From assembly GCF_030160295.1 (NCBI RefSeq), contig NZ_BSOB01000010.1, positions 571,213-625,860 on the forward strand: DNA of 54,648 bases. Direction: 5' to 3'. The stretch is from Dyella acidisoli (lineage in GTDB: Bacteria; Pseudomonadota; Gammaproteobacteria; Xanthomonadales; Rhodanobacteraceae). The position numbers and the translations under genes were made by a program. Positions 36,837-47,661 of this stretch are shown piece after piece (position 1 is the stretch's first letter; each line of letters starts with the position of its first letter). Under the pieces are notes generated by a model. That model was not told the origin of the DNA and did no database searches. It worked only from the letters and a program-made list of their open reading frames with translations.

Positions 36837-38232
36837 CACGAACGACAGGGTACTCCGGCGCCGCATCGAGCGTGGCAGACCAGACCGCTGCCAGTTCCAG
36901 CAAGCGCAGATCCGAGCCACGCGCGCCCACCAACTGCATGCCGATCGGCAAGCCGTTCGGCAATGTGCCCATAGGAATGCTCACCGCCGGGCAGCCCGCG
37001 AGGCTGGCAAAACTGGTGAGATCGCCTTGCGTATCTGGCACAGGACCATCGAGAGGGAAAGCACCTTGTGGTGTGGTTGGCATAACCAGCACATCGATCT
37101 GTGCAAACAATCGGCGCATTTTTAGCGTGGCGGCATCGAGCACGCGATCTGCATTGGCGTAATCGGAGGCCGTCTTGCGCGCGGCGTAATCGAGCAAGCG
37201 ACGGAACGGGGGCGACACTGGATGCTCAGGGTCGGCAAGCTGCGTTGCGAAGGTGCCGATCATTTCCGCTTCCATCAGCAAGAAACCGGCGCGACGGGCG
37301 CGAGCGAAGTGCCAGTCGTCGAAATCCACCGTGCGACATTCGCCCAGTTCGCGATCGAGCTTGGCCAAGGCCGCTTCGAAAACATCCACCACCTCCGGCT
37401 GCACGCCCAACGCAGGCAGGTTCGGCAGCACGCCGCAACGCAATTTGCCAGGCTCCCAATCCGGTGGCGACAGCGCGACACGACGACGGCGCGAGCGCGG
37501 ATCTTCGGCGTCGTAACCGGCCATCACCTGCAGCAGCACGGTGAGATCGTCAACGCTGCGCGCAAGCAAGCCAACCGCATCCAACCGTCGGGCCGCCGGC
37601 ACCATGCCGCGCGTAGAAATTTCACCCTGCGTAGGTTTCAGCGCGAACACGCCGCAATAACTGGCGGGAATGCGAATGGAGCCCAGACTGTCCGAACCGA
37701 TGGCCGCTACTGCCAGCCCCGCTGCTACCGCCGCTGCGGCGCCGCCGGATGAGCCACCCGCTGTGTAACCGCGGCGATGCGGGTTGTGCGTTGCACCGTA
37801 ATGCGGGTTATGGGTGATCGCGCCAAGCGCACCCTCATCCATATTGGTTTTGCCAAGCAACACGGCACCCGACGCGCGCAACCGTGCTACCACATGCGCA
37901 TCGTGTTCGGCCAATACGCCAGGCCCGGGCAATCCGGCATGCGTGGGCCAACCGGCTATATCGAAATTGTCCTTGAGCGCGATGGGAATACCATCCAGCC
38001 GGCCGATCACGCCATCGCGCCGACGATGCTCGGCGCCATGCGCCTGCTCGACCGTCAACGCCGAACTCAGCTGCACATAAGCATTGAGCCGCGGATTGAT
38101 GCGTTCAATGGCTTGAAGGTAGACCTCGGCCAGTCGGCCCGATTGCACCCGGCCGGAAGCCAGCCAGTGCAGGAGTTGGCAGAGCGTGGCACGGCGAAGA
38201 TCTATATCGGCGATCGGCGGTAAAGCACTCAT
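36826..38232 (-). CDS. Amidase-signature family enzyme
   Basis: 468 residues. The Ser-cisSer-Lys triad can be placed at Lys87 (IALKDNFD), Ser161 (AGGSSGG) and Ser185 (GSDSLGSIRIPAS). It is similar in size to GatA, but gatB and gatC are absent nearby, and it is more likely a catabolic or detoxifying amidase hydrolysing small amides. ATG 38232 is chosen over a longer in-frame start at 38253. It heads the minus-strand run amidase-alkB-gcvT-gcvH and is divergent from the ETF-QO gene. Confidence 0.92.
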   Translation of the reverse strand: MSALPPIADIDLRRATLCQLLHWLASGRVQSGRLAEVYLQAIERINPRLNAYVQLSSALTVEQAHGAEHRRRDGVIGRLDGIPIALKDNFDIAGWPTHAGLPGPGVLAEHDAHVVARLRASGAVLLGKTNMDEGALGAITHNPHYGATHNPHRRGYTAGGSSGGAAAAVAAGLAVAAIGSDSLGSIRIPASYCGVFALKPTQGEISTRGMVPAARRLDAVGLLARSVDDLTVLLQVMAGYDAEDPRSRRRRVALSPPDWEPGKLRCGVLPNLPALGVQPEVVDVFEAALAKLDRELGECRTVDFDDWHFARARRAGFLLMEAEMIGTFATQLADPEHPVSPPFRRLLDYAARKTASDYANADRVLDAATLKMRRLFAQIDVLVMPTTPQGAFPLDGPVPDTQGDLTSFASLAGCPAVSIPMGTLPNGLPIGMQLVGARGSDLRLLELAAVWSATLDAAPEYPVVRDDA

Positions 38233-38407
38233 GCACGCTCCGGCGCGGGTCAAATGCGATTATGTCCATGCACCGCGGCGTATCCTCAAGCAGGCACCGG
38301 TTTGCCGCGCAGTAGGCGAATCCGGAGAATACCGTCCTGACCGCCGCGAGGACCACCCATGCGGCCGCCCTCAGCAGCCACCAGCCAGATGACGGAGCCC
38401 AATCCAA

Positions 38408-40009
38408 ATGACTGAACGCGAGACGATGGAATACGACGTGATCGTCGTCGGCGCGGGCCCGGCTGGGCTTTCGTTCGCGATCCGCCTGAAACAGCTCAAG
38501 CCGGATGTGACGGTGTGCGTGATCGAGAAAGCCTCGACCATCGGCGCACATATTCTTTCCGGCGCAGTGATCGAGCCGCAGCCGCTGGACGCCCTGCTGC
38601 CCGGCTGGCGCGACAACCCACCCCCGATCTGCGTGCCGGCCACCGAGGACGAATTCTGGCTGCTGAACAAGACCGGCGGACGCAAGCTGCCGGTACCGTC
38701 GACGTTGAACAACCACGGTAACTTCATCGTCTCGCTCGGCGCGTTATGCGCATGGCTCGCGCCGCAGGCCGAAGCACTGGGTGTGGACGTGTTCCCCGGC
38801 TTTGCCGCCGCCGACACCATCTATAACGACGATGGCTCGGTCGCCGGCGTGCGCATCGGCGATATGGGCGTAGCTAAAGATGGCTCGCACAAATCGGGCT
38901 ACACGCAAGGCATCGACATCAAGGCAAAAGTCACCGTGCTGGCGGAAGGCGCACGCGGTAGCCTCACCAAGCAACTCATCAAACGTTTCAAGCTGGATCA
39001 GGACAGCGATCCGCAAGGTTATTCCATCGGTATCAAAGAACTGTGGCAGGTGCCTGCAGGGCGTGCAAAACCCGGCAAGATCTTCCACAGCTTCGGCTGG
39101 CCAGCCGACAACCGCACCTACGGCGGCGCCTTTCTCTACCACCTGGACAAAGACCGCATCGCACTGGGCTATGTGAGCGGACTCGACTACAGCGATCCCA
39201 ATTACCAGCCATGGGAGGCCTTCCAGCAGTGGAAGAACCACCCCATGATCAAATCGGTGCTTGAAGGCGGCAGCATTCTTTCGGCGGGCGCACGCGCCAT
39301 CGTTACCGGCGGCTACCAGTCACTTCCCAAGGTGGAACTACCTGGCGCCCTTCTGATCGGCGACACTGCCGGTCTGCTCAACGTACCCAAGATCAAAGGC
39401 ACCCATCAGGCGATCAAGAGCGGCATGCTCGCCGCCGAACACCTCGCCGCCAGCGAACTGAAACCCGCCGGCTTCGACGCCAAGCTACGCAGCTCGGACG
39501 TGATGGCCGAACTCAAGAAAGTGCGCAACATCAAACCCGGCTTCAAGAAAGGCCTGTGGTTTGGCATGTTCAACGCCGCCTGGGAAACCATCACCGGCGG
39601 CAAATCGCCGTGGACGCTAAAGAACAAACCCGACTGGAACTCACTGCACAAGCTCGGCCAATACGAACAACCCAAGCGCGACTACGTACAACGCGACCTC
39701 GCCCCGCGCGACCGCCTGGCCGGCGTCTACTTCGCCGCCACCGAGCACGACGAAGACCAGCCCATCCACCTTCACGTGAAGGACACCTCGGTTTGCGTTA
39801 CGCAATGCGCGCAAGAATACGGCAACCCCTGCACCCGCTTCTGCCCCGCAAACGTCTACGAAATCGTCAATGATGAAGCGGGCAAACGCCTGCAGATCAA
39901 CGCCGCCAACTGCGTACACTGCAAAACCTGCGACATCAAAGATCCTTACGAAATCATCAACTGGGTTCCGCCTGAGGGTGGGTCGGGGCCGAACTATCAG
40001 AATCTGTGA
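38408..40009 (+). CDS. Electron transfer flavoprotein-ubiquinone oxidoreductase
   Basis: 533-residue membrane-associated flavo-iron-sulfur protein that moves electrons from ETF to ubiquinone. The FAD motif VVGAGPAGLSFAIRL (13-27) and IGAHILSGAVIEP are typical. The C-terminus carries the 4Fe-4S cluster cysteines in CTRFCPANVYEI and NCVHCKTCDIKDP. With etfBA at 44.6-46.3 kb and fadE at 12-14 kb it completes the beta-oxidation electron route. An alternative start is ATG 38426. It overlaps the next glycosyltransferase gene by four bases, an unusual pairing of metabolic and polysaccharide genes. Confidence 0.96.
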   Translation: MTERETMEYDVIVVGAGPAGLSFAIRLKQLKPDVTVCVIEKASTIGAHILSGAVIEPQPLDALLPGWRDNPPPICVPATEDEFWLLNKTGGRKLPVPSTLNNHGNFIVSLGALCAWLAPQAEALGVDVFPGFAAADTIYNDDGSVAGVRIGDMGVAKDGSHKSGYTQGIDIKAKVTVLAEGARGSLTKQLIKRFKLDQDSDPQGYSIGIKELWQVPAGRAKPGKIFHSFGWPADNRTYGGAFLYHLDKDRIALGYVSGLDYSDPNYQPWEAFQQWKNHPMIKSVLEGGSILSAGARAIVTGGYQSLPKVELPGALLIGDTAGLLNVPKIKGTHQAIKSGMLAAEHLAASELKPAGFDAKLRSSDVMAELKKVRNIKPGFKKGLWFGMFNAAWETITGGKSPWTLKNKPDWNSLHKLGQYEQPKRDYVQRDLAPRDRLAGVYFAATEHDEDQPIHLHVKDTSVCVTQCAQEYGNPCTRFCPANVYEIVNDEAGKRLQINAANCVHCKTCDIKDPYEIINWVPPEGGSGPNYQNL

Positions 40010-41307
40010 ATCTCGATCTCGCTTGGCGCTTTGCGCGCCTGCATCAACTCAGTCGTCGCGTATGGGGCAGTTTGGCCTTACGCGGATGGAAAGGTACGTT
40101 TAGGCGGATCGTCGAGCAATTTCGTGCGCAGAAAGATCCGGTGGCGCGCAATATCGCTACGGACGTTCCCGCGGATTTGCACAACCGCCGACGTATCTTG
40201 GTTATCGACACCATGGCGCCCAACCCGGCACGCGATTCCGGTTCGCTGCGCCTGTGCATGATGCTACAACTTCTTCATCACGACGGCTGGCATGTCGATT
40301 TGTTGCCGGATGACGGTCGCGTCACGCCCGTAGACGTCGAAAGACTGCTCGGCTACGGCATCCATGTGCACATTGGCAGTGTCATGACCTGGCTACGGAA
40401 ACATGGCACAACGCTGAATGCCGTATTGTTGTGCCGCCTGGCCATCGCAGCGCCCTACCTCGCGCCAACTCGTCGACTAGCCCCGCAAGCCATGTGCATC
40501 TTCGATACCGTCGACTTGCATTTTCTGCGTGAGCAACGGGCAGCAGAGGTGTCCGGCAGTCAGCGCATGCGTCGTCAATCTCTCTCATCGCGGCAACGAG
40601 AGCTGGCCTTGGTGCGCGACAGTGACGTGAGTTTTGTCGTGAGCCCGGTGGAGCTGGACATGCTTCGAAAGGAATTGCCAAATAGCCATATCGAACTGGT
40701 CAGCAATATTCATGAAATTCATGGTCGCGGCGCTCCATTTTCACAGCGGCGAGATCTCCTGTTCGTTGGTGGCTTTGGTCATCCACCCAACGAAGATGCC
40801 GTACGCTGGTTCTCAGCAGAGATCTTGCCGCTACTAAGAGCGCGTGATCCTTCAATGCTTTTGCATATCGCAGGCGACATTACGCCTGAAGCACGGCAAG
40901 CTCTGGACCAGCAAGGCATCGAACTGCATGGCCGGGTCGATGATCTGTCAGAACTAATGAATCGCTGCAAGGTTTCGGTAGCACCGCTGCGCTTTGGTGC
41001 TGGCGTCAAAGGTAAAGTAAACATGGCGATGAGCTATGGCCTGCCGGTTGTGGTAACCCCGATTGCTGCGGAAGGTATGCATTTGTCGGATGGCCGTGAT
41101 GCCAAGATCGCAACGACGGCCATCGAGTTCGCTGAAGCAGTCTGGCACGTTTATCACGATGAGGCCTTGTGGACACGATTGTCCGACGTAGGCATCTCCA
41201 ACGTGCAACAACACTTCTCACCAGAGATAGCGCTGCAGACCTTGCGCAGAGTGCTTCCTGCCAGCAAGCAGGTAGTTAGTCATCCGATCGGCAAAGTTAG
41301 TTCATGA
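40006..41307 (+). CDS. GT4-type glycosyltransferase
   Basis: 433 residues starting at GTG that overlaps the ETF-QO stop (GTGA). The N-terminal Rossmann half (RRRILVIDTMAPNPARDSGSLRL) is followed by a C-terminal GT-B nucleotide-sugar domain with LLFVGGFGHPPNEDAVRWF, a hydrophobic strand, CKVSVAPLRFGAGVKGKV and SYGLPVVVTPIAAEG. It is a retaining GT4-family enzyme, probably acting in LPS or exopolysaccharide assembly. The donor and acceptor cannot be read from the sequence. The next two genes follow with ATGA overlaps. Confidence 0.92.
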   Translation: MNLDLAWRFARLHQLSRRVWGSLALRGWKGTFRRIVEQFRAQKDPVARNIATDVPADLHNRRRILVIDTMAPNPARDSGSLRLCMMLQLLHHDGWHVDLLPDDGRVTPVDVERLLGYGIHVHIGSVMTWLRKHGTTLNAVLLCRLAIAAPYLAPTRRLAPQAMCIFDTVDLHFLREQRAAEVSGSQRMRRQSLSSRQRELALVRDSDVSFVVSPVELDMLRKELPNSHIELVSNIHEIHGRGAPFSQRRDLLFVGGFGHPPNEDAVRWFSAEILPLLRARDPSMLLHIAGDITPEARQALDQQGIELHGRVDDLSELMNRCKVSVAPLRFGAGVKGKVNMAMSYGLPVVVTPIAAEGMHLSDGRDAKIATTAIEFAEAVWHVYHDEALWTRLSDVGISNVQQHFSPEIALQTLRRVLPASKQVVSHPIGKVSS

Positions 41308-41528
41308 GAAGCCTGCTTCATCTTGCCAAACGCTTTCTGGCAAAGCATCCGACCTTGCGTCGCAAAATCGTCAACGCGATTTATCGGGTTCCCGTACTCG
41401 ATATGCGGTTACGAACGGCACTCGACAGCAACGATGAGCCAGCTCACCAACGCATAGATCCAAATAATCTACCTGAAGAAGTTCAGGTCGTGTATGAGCG
41501 GCTTCGCAACCGGGTCAAACGCTCATGA
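41304..41528 (+). CDS. Small coupled ORF of 74 residues, unknown
   Basis: Short, basic protein (MRSLLHLAKRFLAKHPTLRRK...). It overlaps both neighbours by the four bases ATGA (41304-41307 and 41525-41528), which is strong contextual evidence that it is translated. The N-terminal half could form an amphipathic helix that binds membranes; the second half ([19 protein letters not shown]) is predicted helical. No family is recognised; it may be a chaperone or membrane tether of the flanking glycosyltransferases (inference). Confidence 0.75.
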   Translation: MRSLLHLAKRFLAKHPTLRRKIVNAIYRVPVLDMRLRTALDSNDEPAHQRIDPNNLPEEVQVVYERLRNRVKRS

Positions 41529-44512
41529 AGCTGGTATTGGACCTCCAGGGCGCGCAAAGCCAGAGCAGATATCGAGGCATCGGCCGCTACACTTCGGCAT
41601 TGACACGCGCTCTTCTTGAGCGTGCCGCGCCCGAATATGACATCCGGTTGCTGTTCAATGCTCGATTTGGTGAAGCGACCGATGCGCTGATCGCCACAAT
41701 GGGCAATCATGCCGCACCAGAGCGCCGTGTTGTACTGGAAATCCCGGAAGGCATTCGCGCTCAACCTGGTGGAAACGCTTGGCTCCGCCGTGCCGCTGCG
41801 CACGTGATGCAGCATGCCGTAGAAACACTCCATCCGGACGTGATCTGGTATGGCAGCGTGCATGAAGGTTATAACGATGACGCCGTGCTGCCATATGCTC
41901 CTCCGGCACATACCGCGTGTGTGGCAACGCTGTATGACTTAATTCCTTTACATTCGCCAAGCGCGTACCTCGGTCACCCTCGCACATATGAGTGGTACAA
42001 GCAGGGGATCGATACCCTACGGCGCTGCGACATGCTTTTTGCGATCTCGGAATGGGTGCGCAAGGACGCCATTGAGCGCTTGGAATTGCCGTCAGAGTGC
42101 GTGATCAACATAGGTGCTGCGGTCGATTCATCTTTTGTGCCCGCTGAATCAAATCCTCTAGCCACTGCGGCCCTACATGCTCGCCATGGGATTACACGTC
42201 CTTACATTCTTTATAACGGGGGATTCGACTCACGCAAAAATGTACCTGCGTTGATCACCGCCTTCGGCGCACTACCTGAGCCGCTTCGCACTACCTACCA
42301 ACTTGTTATCGTCGGTCGCGTTGGAGAGGAGGAAATGACTCAGTTGCAGACTGCGGTTCGCAAAGCCCGCCTTGCTACCGATAGCGTCATCTACCCTGGC
42401 TTTGTCACAGACGATGACTTGATACGTTTTTATACCGAATGCGCGCTATTTGTATTCCCTTCGCTGCTGGAGGGGTTCGGCCTTCCACCACTCGAAGCCA
42501 TGGCCTGCGGCGCCCCTGTCATTGCCAGCCATGCTGCCAGCTTGCCGGAAGTGGTAGGAAGACAGGACGCGCTGTTCAATCCACATCGCATAGATGAAAT
42601 CGCCGAGCGCATGGCCGACGTGCTTGGCAATCCCCACTACGCCAGCGAACTCAGAAAATATGGCCGCGTACGCGCTGGAAGCTTTAATTGGAATGCTGTG
42701 GCAGACCGTGCCCTACATGCATTGCAAACGCTTGCGAGTCGGCAAGACTCACAACGGATTGATAGCTCAATTTCAAGCCCCTCCGTCGCCTGTGTTCACG
42801 CGCCCGGAACCGAGGTGCCGACTTGGTTAAAGAACTTCGAAGTCCATCGCGACAAATCTTCGACGCCTCTTTCTAATCCAGGTCATCTGATGTACGTAGC
42901 TGACACCAGCAATGCAGCTGCGCTCGAAGAATCCATACGGACGCGGCCCGGCGTGTTGTTGATTCAGCAAGGACCTAACGCAGAATCGGTACCTTCCCAC
43001 GAAAGTATGTATCGCGCGGCCTATAAAGGAATGGGGTACGACGGACTGCTTGCGTTGAACGATCACACTTTAACAGCGGACTTGGGATTGGTTCCGCTGT
43101 GCGAGCAGGCCTTGGCCGTGTTTTGCACCGATAAGACGCTGGCTGATCGGATTCGCACTCTGACAACAGCGATGCCGCGTCCAGACATTATCCATCTGTC
43201 CGATTCCGACACGGTATCTGTGCGTGCGGCGACGCTCCAGTACGTTTTTGCAGCGCCCCCCTTGGCTCGCGAAGCCAGCGTGATTGAGGATATTCGCGCT
43301 ATCGATGGCATTCCTGACGACAATGACCTTGCCGCGACTGCCAGTGCGATGGTATCTGCACGCCCCCCAGGCGCGGTTCGTCGATGGCTGGTCGATATCA
43401 GCAGCATCGCGGAAAAGGACATTGCCACGGGCGTTCAACGCGTGGTGCGAAGCACACTCCTCCATTGGCTCAAATCCCCTCCGGATGGAGTGCGCATTGA
43501 ACCAGTGCGCTTCACTCGCGGCCGTTTCCACTACGCCCGGCGCTATGCACTCGATTTGCTTGGCCTTACTGCCATCTCCCTTCCGGAGGACGCAGTAGAG
43601 GCGGCAAGCGGTGATACGTTCTTCGGCCTCGATTGGAGCGTCGACTCCATCAGCGCTGCAGAACCGCAACTACGTCAATGGCGCCGGCGTGGCGTAAGTC
43701 TGCAGTTCCTTGTCCATGATCTGCTCCCGATAACGCTACCTGACAAGTTCCATCCTTATGCGCGCGATCGTTTTGAAAATTGGCTACGCCACATTGCCAT
43801 TATTGCCGATCGGCTCATTTGCGTCTCACGTGCAACAGCAGACGACTTGAGCCGCTGGCTAGTCAGCGCTGCGCTGCCTTATCAATTTGGGCGCGCTCCC
43901 GAAGTCGCCCACTCGCCGCCCGGTGCGGACACCTCATTTAGCGACGGGGCGTCCAAGCCTCGTCCGCAGCTCGGCCGCGCTATGGAGGCACGACCGAGTT
44001 TTCTGATGGTAGGAACGATCGAACCTCGCAAGGGACATGACCAGGCACTTGAAGCTTTCGAACAACTTTGGAACACCGGCGTCGATATCAACCTCGTCAT
44101 TGTCGGTCGCTTTGGCTGGCTGATGGAGAGCTTTACCTCCAAATTGGACAAGCATCCGGAACGCGAACATCGCCTCTTTTGGATCGATGACGCGGATGAC
44201 AGCGAACTCAATGCCATCTATCAAACCAGCACAGCGTTGCTGGCAGCCTCATGGGGCGAAGGATACGGCTTGCCACTGGTGGAGGCCGCACGGCGCAGCC
44301 TGCCTGTCATCGCCCGTGACCTACCCGTGTTCCGGGAAGTCATGGCAAAGCAAGCTACTTACTTCAAAGCCCCGCTCGCAAAAGATCTTGCTGATGCCCT
44401 ACGTAACTGGCTTGCCACGCCCCGGCGACCGACCTATGCAATAGCAGCGCAGTGGCCCTCCTGGAAACAAAGCGCGGCAGATTTAGCCGATGCAGTAAGG
44501 CGGCAGACCTAA
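41525..44512 (+). CDS. Large multi-domain GT4 glycosyltransferase
   Basis: 995 residues with two complete GT-B modules. The first (about 1-405) starts [23 protein letters not shown] and has [18 protein letters not shown] and [19 protein letters not shown]. The last (about 610-995) starts [24 protein letters not shown] and has [21 protein letters not shown] and [18 protein letters not shown]. The link between them (about 420-600) keeps remnants of a further GT N-domain ([11 protein letters not shown]...[13 protein letters not shown]). Such proteins add two or more sugars in succession while building O-antigen or capsule repeats. It is translationally coupled to the 74-residue ORF. Confidence 0.93.
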   Translation: MKLVLDLQGAQSQSRYRGIGRYTSALTRALLERAAPEYDIRLLFNARFGEATDALIATMGNHAAPERRVVLEIPEGIRAQPGGNAWLRRAAAHVMQHAVETLHPDVIWYGSVHEGYNDDAVLPYAPPAHTACVATLYDLIPLHSPSAYLGHPRTYEWYKQGIDTLRRCDMLFAISEWVRKDAIERLELPSECVINIGAAVDSSFVPAESNPLATAALHARHGITRPYILYNGGFDSRKNVPALITAFGALPEPLRTTYQLVIVGRVGEEEMTQLQTAVRKARLATDSVIYPGFVTDDDLIRFYTECALFVFPSLLEGFGLPPLEAMACGAPVIASHAASLPEVVGRQDALFNPHRIDEIAERMADVLGNPHYASELRKYGRVRAGSFNWNAVADRALHALQTLASRQDSQRIDSSISSPSVACVHAPGTEVPTWLKNFEVHRDKSSTPLSNPGHLMYVADTSNAAALEESIRTRPGVLLIQQGPNAESVPSHESMYRAAYKGMGYDGLLALNDHTLTADLGLVPLCEQALAVFCTDKTLADRIRTLTTAMPRPDIIHLSDSDTVSVRAATLQYVFAAPPLAREASVIEDIRAIDGIPDDNDLAATASAMVSARPPGAVRRWLVDISSIAEKDIATGVQRVVRSTLLHWLKSPPDGVRIEPVRFTRGRFHYARRYALDLLGLTAISLPEDAVEAASGDTFFGLDWSVDSISAAEPQLRQWRRRGVSLQFLVHDLLPITLPDKFHPYARDRFENWLRHIAIIADRLICVSRATADDLSRWLVSAALPYQFGRAPEVAHSPPGADTSFSDGASKPRPQLGRAMEARPSFLMVGTIEPRKGHDQALEAFEQLWNTGVDINLVIVGRFGWLMESFTSKLDKHPEREHRLFWIDDADDSELNAIYQTSTALLAASWGEGYGLPLVEAARRSLPVIARDLPVFREVMAKQATYFKAPLAKDLADALRNWLATPRRPTYAIAAQWPSWKQSAADLADAVRRQT

Positions 44513-44607
44513 CCATTCGCCACCGCATGGTCAGCTGAATCCGGTTAGAATAGGCGTTTGCTTGACAATTCCATACGCCCTCAAGGCGTCGGTATAAGGA
44601 AACGCAG

Positions 44608-45354
44608 ATGAAGATTTTGGTCGGCTACAAGCGCGTGGTGGACTACAACGTCCGCATCCAGGTAAAGCCCGATGGCACCGGTGTGGTGACAGACGGCGTG
44701 AAACTCTCTGCCAATCCCTTTGACGACATCGCGCTAGAAGAAGCGCTGCGTCTGCGCGAAAAGGGCGTGGCCGAAGAGGTGATCGTTGTCGGCATAGGCC
44801 CAGCCGATCTAACCGCACACCTCCGTAATGGCCTTGCAATGGGCGCAAATCGTGCCATTCATGTGGTGACGTCGGACGCAGTTCAGCCACTCACCTCGGC
44901 ACGCGCATTCCTAAAGCTGGTAGAAAAAGAGCAGCCTGGCCTAGTCATCCTGGGCAAACAGGCCATCGACGACGATGCCAATCAGACTGGTCAGATGCTT
45001 GCTGCCTTGTGGGATCGCCCCCAGGCTACATTCGCCAGCAAGGTAGAAATTGCGGACGGCAAAGCAACGGTGACGCGCGAAGTCGACGCCGGTCTGGAAG
45101 TGATTGAAATCCAGTTGCCCGCCGTAATTACCACCGACTTGCGCCTGAACGAACCGCGCTTCATCAAGCTGCCAGACATCATGAAGGCCAAGTCCAAGCC
45201 GATCGACACTATTGAGTTCGCATCCCTGGGCGTAGATGCGCACGATCAGCTCAAGACCACGCACTATGCCGCGCCAGCCAAGCGCAGCAAGGGCGTGATG
45301 GTGAAGGACGCCGCAGAGTTGGTGGCAACCCTTAAGCAGAAGGGGCTGCTCTAA
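44608..45354 (+). CDS. etfB: Electron transfer flavoprotein beta subunit
   Basis: 248 residues. Typical stretches: MKILVGYKRVVDYN, SANPFDDIALEEALRLRE and VILGKQAIDDDANQTGQMLAALW (AMP-binding). With EtfA it forms the soluble FAD heterodimer accepting electrons from acyl-CoA dehydrogenases. AAGGA is eight bases before the ATG. etfA follows after 28 bases. Confidence 0.97.
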   Translation: MKILVGYKRVVDYNVRIQVKPDGTGVVTDGVKLSANPFDDIALEEALRLREKGVAEEVIVVGIGPADLTAHLRNGLAMGANRAIHVVTSDAVQPLTSARAFLKLVEKEQPGLVILGKQAIDDDANQTGQMLAALWDRPQATFASKVEIADGKATVTREVDAGLEVIEIQLPAVITTDLRLNEPRFIKLPDIMKAKSKPIDTIEFASLGVDAHDQLKTTHYAAPAKRSKGVMVKDAAELVATLKQKGLL

Positions 45355-45382
45355 GCAGCCGACCGGAATCAAGGAGACATCC

Positions 45383-46327
45383 ATGAGCAAGATCCTGGTT
45401 ATCGCCGAACATCTGGACGGCAAATTAAATCCCTCCACCGCACGTGCAGTAAGCGCTGCTGTAGCCGTCAAGTCCGAGGCTGTTGACGTACTCGTGCTTA
45501 GCGACAAGGTCGGCCCACTTGCCGCCGAGGCCGCGAAGATCGAAGGCGTGAGTCATGTGCTGACCATCGCCCGTGTGGAGAACGCCCATCCTCTGGCGGC
45601 TATCTTGGCGCCGCAGATCGCCAAGGCCGCCGCTGGCTACAGTCACGTGTTGGCGCCCTCTACCACTTTTGGCAAGGATGTCGCGCCACGAGTAGCCGCG
45701 CTGCTGGGCGTGGCACAGGTCAGTGATGTCATGAGTGTGGAAGGCAGCCACGCCTTCAAGCGGCCGATCTACGCGGGCAATGCCATCATCAATGTCGAAG
45801 CCGACCCTTCCCACGCTGTAGTCGCCACTATTCGCACTGCTTCTTGGCCTGCAGCTAATAGCGGCAACAACAGTGCGCCGATCGAAGCTCTGAATGTGGA
45901 AATGAACTTGCCCACACACACCCGCTTCGTCGAACTCAAGCAGGGCAAGAGCGACCGGCCGGACTTACAGAGCGCGAACAAAGTCGTTTCCGGCGGCCGC
46001 GGAGTGGGCTCGAAGGAAAATTTCGAGATCATCTACAAGCTCGCCGACAAAATCGGCGCGGCTGTGGGCGCATCCCGCGCAGCCGTTGACGCCGGCTATG
46101 TACCGAACGAACTGCAAGTAGGCCAGACTGGCAAGATCATCGCACCGGAGCTGTACGTCGCCATCGGCATTTCCGGCGCCATCCAGCACCTTACTGGGAT
46201 CAAGGACGCTGGCACTATCGTGGCAATCAACAAGGATGCAGAGGCACCGATCTTCGAGATCGCTGATATCGGTCTGGTGGGGGACCTGTTCAAGCTCATT
46301 CCCGAGCTCGAACAAGCTATTGGTTAA
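45383..46327 (+). CDS. etfA: Electron transfer flavoprotein alpha subunit
   Basis: 314 residues. The C-terminal FAD domain is intact: [65 protein letters not shown] good Shine-Dalgarno (AAGGAG) precedes the ATG. In Xanthomonas etfA is one of the conserved genes flanking the LPS locus, and here too polysaccharide genes start directly after its terminator. Confidence 0.97.
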   Translation: MSKILVIAEHLDGKLNPSTARAVSAAVAVKSEAVDVLVLSDKVGPLAAEAAKIEGVSHVLTIARVENAHPLAAILAPQIAKAAAGYSHVLAPSTTFGKDVAPRVAALLGVAQVSDVMSVEGSHAFKRPIYAGNAIINVEADPSHAVVATIRTASWPAANSGNNSAPIEALNVEMNLPTHTRFVELKQGKSDRPDLQSANKVVSGGRGVGSKENFEIIYKLADKIGAAVGASRAAVDAGYVPNELQVGQTGKIIAPELYVAIGISGAIQHLTGIKDAGTIVAINKDAEAPIFEIADIGLVGDLFKLIPELEQAIG

Positions 46328-46353
46328 TTGCCGCATGATTCGAGAGAACAGAG

Positions 46354-46378
46354 GGCGGCAGCGAATGCCGCCCTTTTA
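46354..46378 (+). terminator. Intrinsic terminator of etfBA
   Basis: GGGCGGCA-GCGAA-TGCCGCCC followed by TTTT: an 8-bp perfect stem with U-tract, 27 bases after the etfA stop. Confidence 0.9.
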
Positions 46379-46389
46379 GTATTTGTAGG

Positions 46390-47562
46390 TCAGGCACTCA
46401 AGATGAGGCTTACCGCCGCGACAACTCGCTCCACGTCCCCATCAGAGAGCGCAGGCGACAAAGGTAGACTGACAGTTTTCCGCCCTAAGCTCATGGCGTT
46501 GGGCCATTGCTCTGGTCTCCAACCGAATCGTTGCTGATAGTAAGGATGCTCCGGAATCGAGAGGTAATGCACACCCGTTCCTATCCTGGCCACATTCATC
46601 TCATCCAGAAATTCATCACGGGTGATGCCGCAATGATTGTTGTCGATCATCACCGTATAGAGATGTCTACCATGGCGCACATCATCTTCTGCAGGCACCG
46701 GTAATTCGATAGGCAGATTCGCCAAAGCGGCATCGTAATGTCGCCAGATCTCATCGCGACGACGCCAGCTCTGCTCCACGCGTGCAAGCTGATGCAACCC
46801 TATCGCGGCCTGCAGATCCATCATGTTGTACTTGAAGCCACATTCCACTACTTGATAATGCCTATAGCCCTTGTCGCCGAAGCGATGCCACGCATCCTTA
46901 CTCATGCCATGCAAGGCCAATACCTTGGCTCTAGCGACCTGCTCATTGCTACGCCCAAGGATCATGCCGCCTTCACCGGTCACCACGTTCTTAGTGACGT
47001 AAAAACTAAAACAGCCGAAGTCGCCGAATGTTCCCAGCGGCTTGCCATGGAATTCCGCCTCGACGGCATGCGCGCAATCTTCGATCACCACCAAGTCATG
47101 TTTGCGGGCAATGTCCATGATCCGGTCCATGGCGCATGGCCGCCCAGCAAAATGTACTGGCACTATAGCCCGCGTACGCGGAGTGATAGCCGCTTCGATC
47201 GCATCGGGATCGATGTTCTGAGTTTGTGGATCGACATCGGCAAGAACCGGCATCAAGCCCGCATGCAAGATCGCGTTGACGGTGGCGCAGAACGTCAAGG
47301 GCGTCGTGATCACCTCCGCTCCATGCTCGATACCAGCAGCAAGCATGCTTACATGCAAAGCTGCCGTGCAGGAATTGACGGCGGCCACCTGTGCTGACTT
47401 GACCCCGCGAAAAGCGGCGAAATCGCGCTCAAACTTGGCGACACGCGGCCCGGTACCCAGCCAGCCTGAACGAAGGCATGTCAATACTTCGTCGATTTCT
47501 GCCTCATCGATATGAGGTGCACCGAACACGAGAAAAGGTGGCTGATCTTGGTCAGTAGTCAT
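46390..47562 (-). CDS. DegT/DnrJ/EryC1-family sugar aminotransferase
   Basis: 390-residue PLP enzyme. It opens FLVFGAPHIDEAEIDEVLTCLRSGWLGTGP, with GVKSAQVAAVNSCTAALH binding phosphate, VIEDCAHAVEA supplying the Asp that contacts PLP, and SFYVTKN with the Schiff-base Lys191. It would transaminate a nucleotide-linked keto-sugar (perosamine, ArnB-like or similar) for O-antigen or EPS. ATG 47562 matches the family N-terminus; the in-frame ATG 47661 is less likely. It is 99 bases downstream of cysNC on the same strand. Confidence 0.93.
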   Translation of the reverse strand: MTTDQDQPPFLVFGAPHIDEAEIDEVLTCLRSGWLGTGPRVAKFERDFAAFRGVKSAQVAAVNSCTAALHVSMLAAGIEHGAEVITTPLTFCATVNAILHAGLMPVLADVDPQTQNIDPDAIEAAITPRTRAIVPVHFAGRPCAMDRIMDIARKHDLVVIEDCAHAVEAEFHGKPLGTFGDFGCFSFYVTKNVVTGEGGMILGRSNEQVARAKVLALHGMSKDAWHRFGDKGYRHYQVVECGFKYNMMDLQAAIGLHQLARVEQSWRRRDEIWRHYDAALANLPIELPVPAEDDVRHGRHLYTVMIDNNHCGITRDEFLDEMNVARIGTGVHYLSIPEHPYYQQRFGWRPEQWPNAMSLGRKTVSLPLSPALSDGDVERVVAAVSLILSA

Positions 47563-47661
47563 AAGGGTACGCAGGCGACTGGTAGCAAGTACGCAATGAT
47601 AGTGTCTGGCTAAAGCGTGGCTATGAGCTTCTGGCGCCCAGCGCCCAGATAGCGACACCAA

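Noticed and set aside
44562-44598. TTGACA and TATAAG upstream of etfB
   Set aside because: The hexamers are 25 bases apart, too far for a sigma-70 promoter, and TATAAG overlaps the ribosome site.
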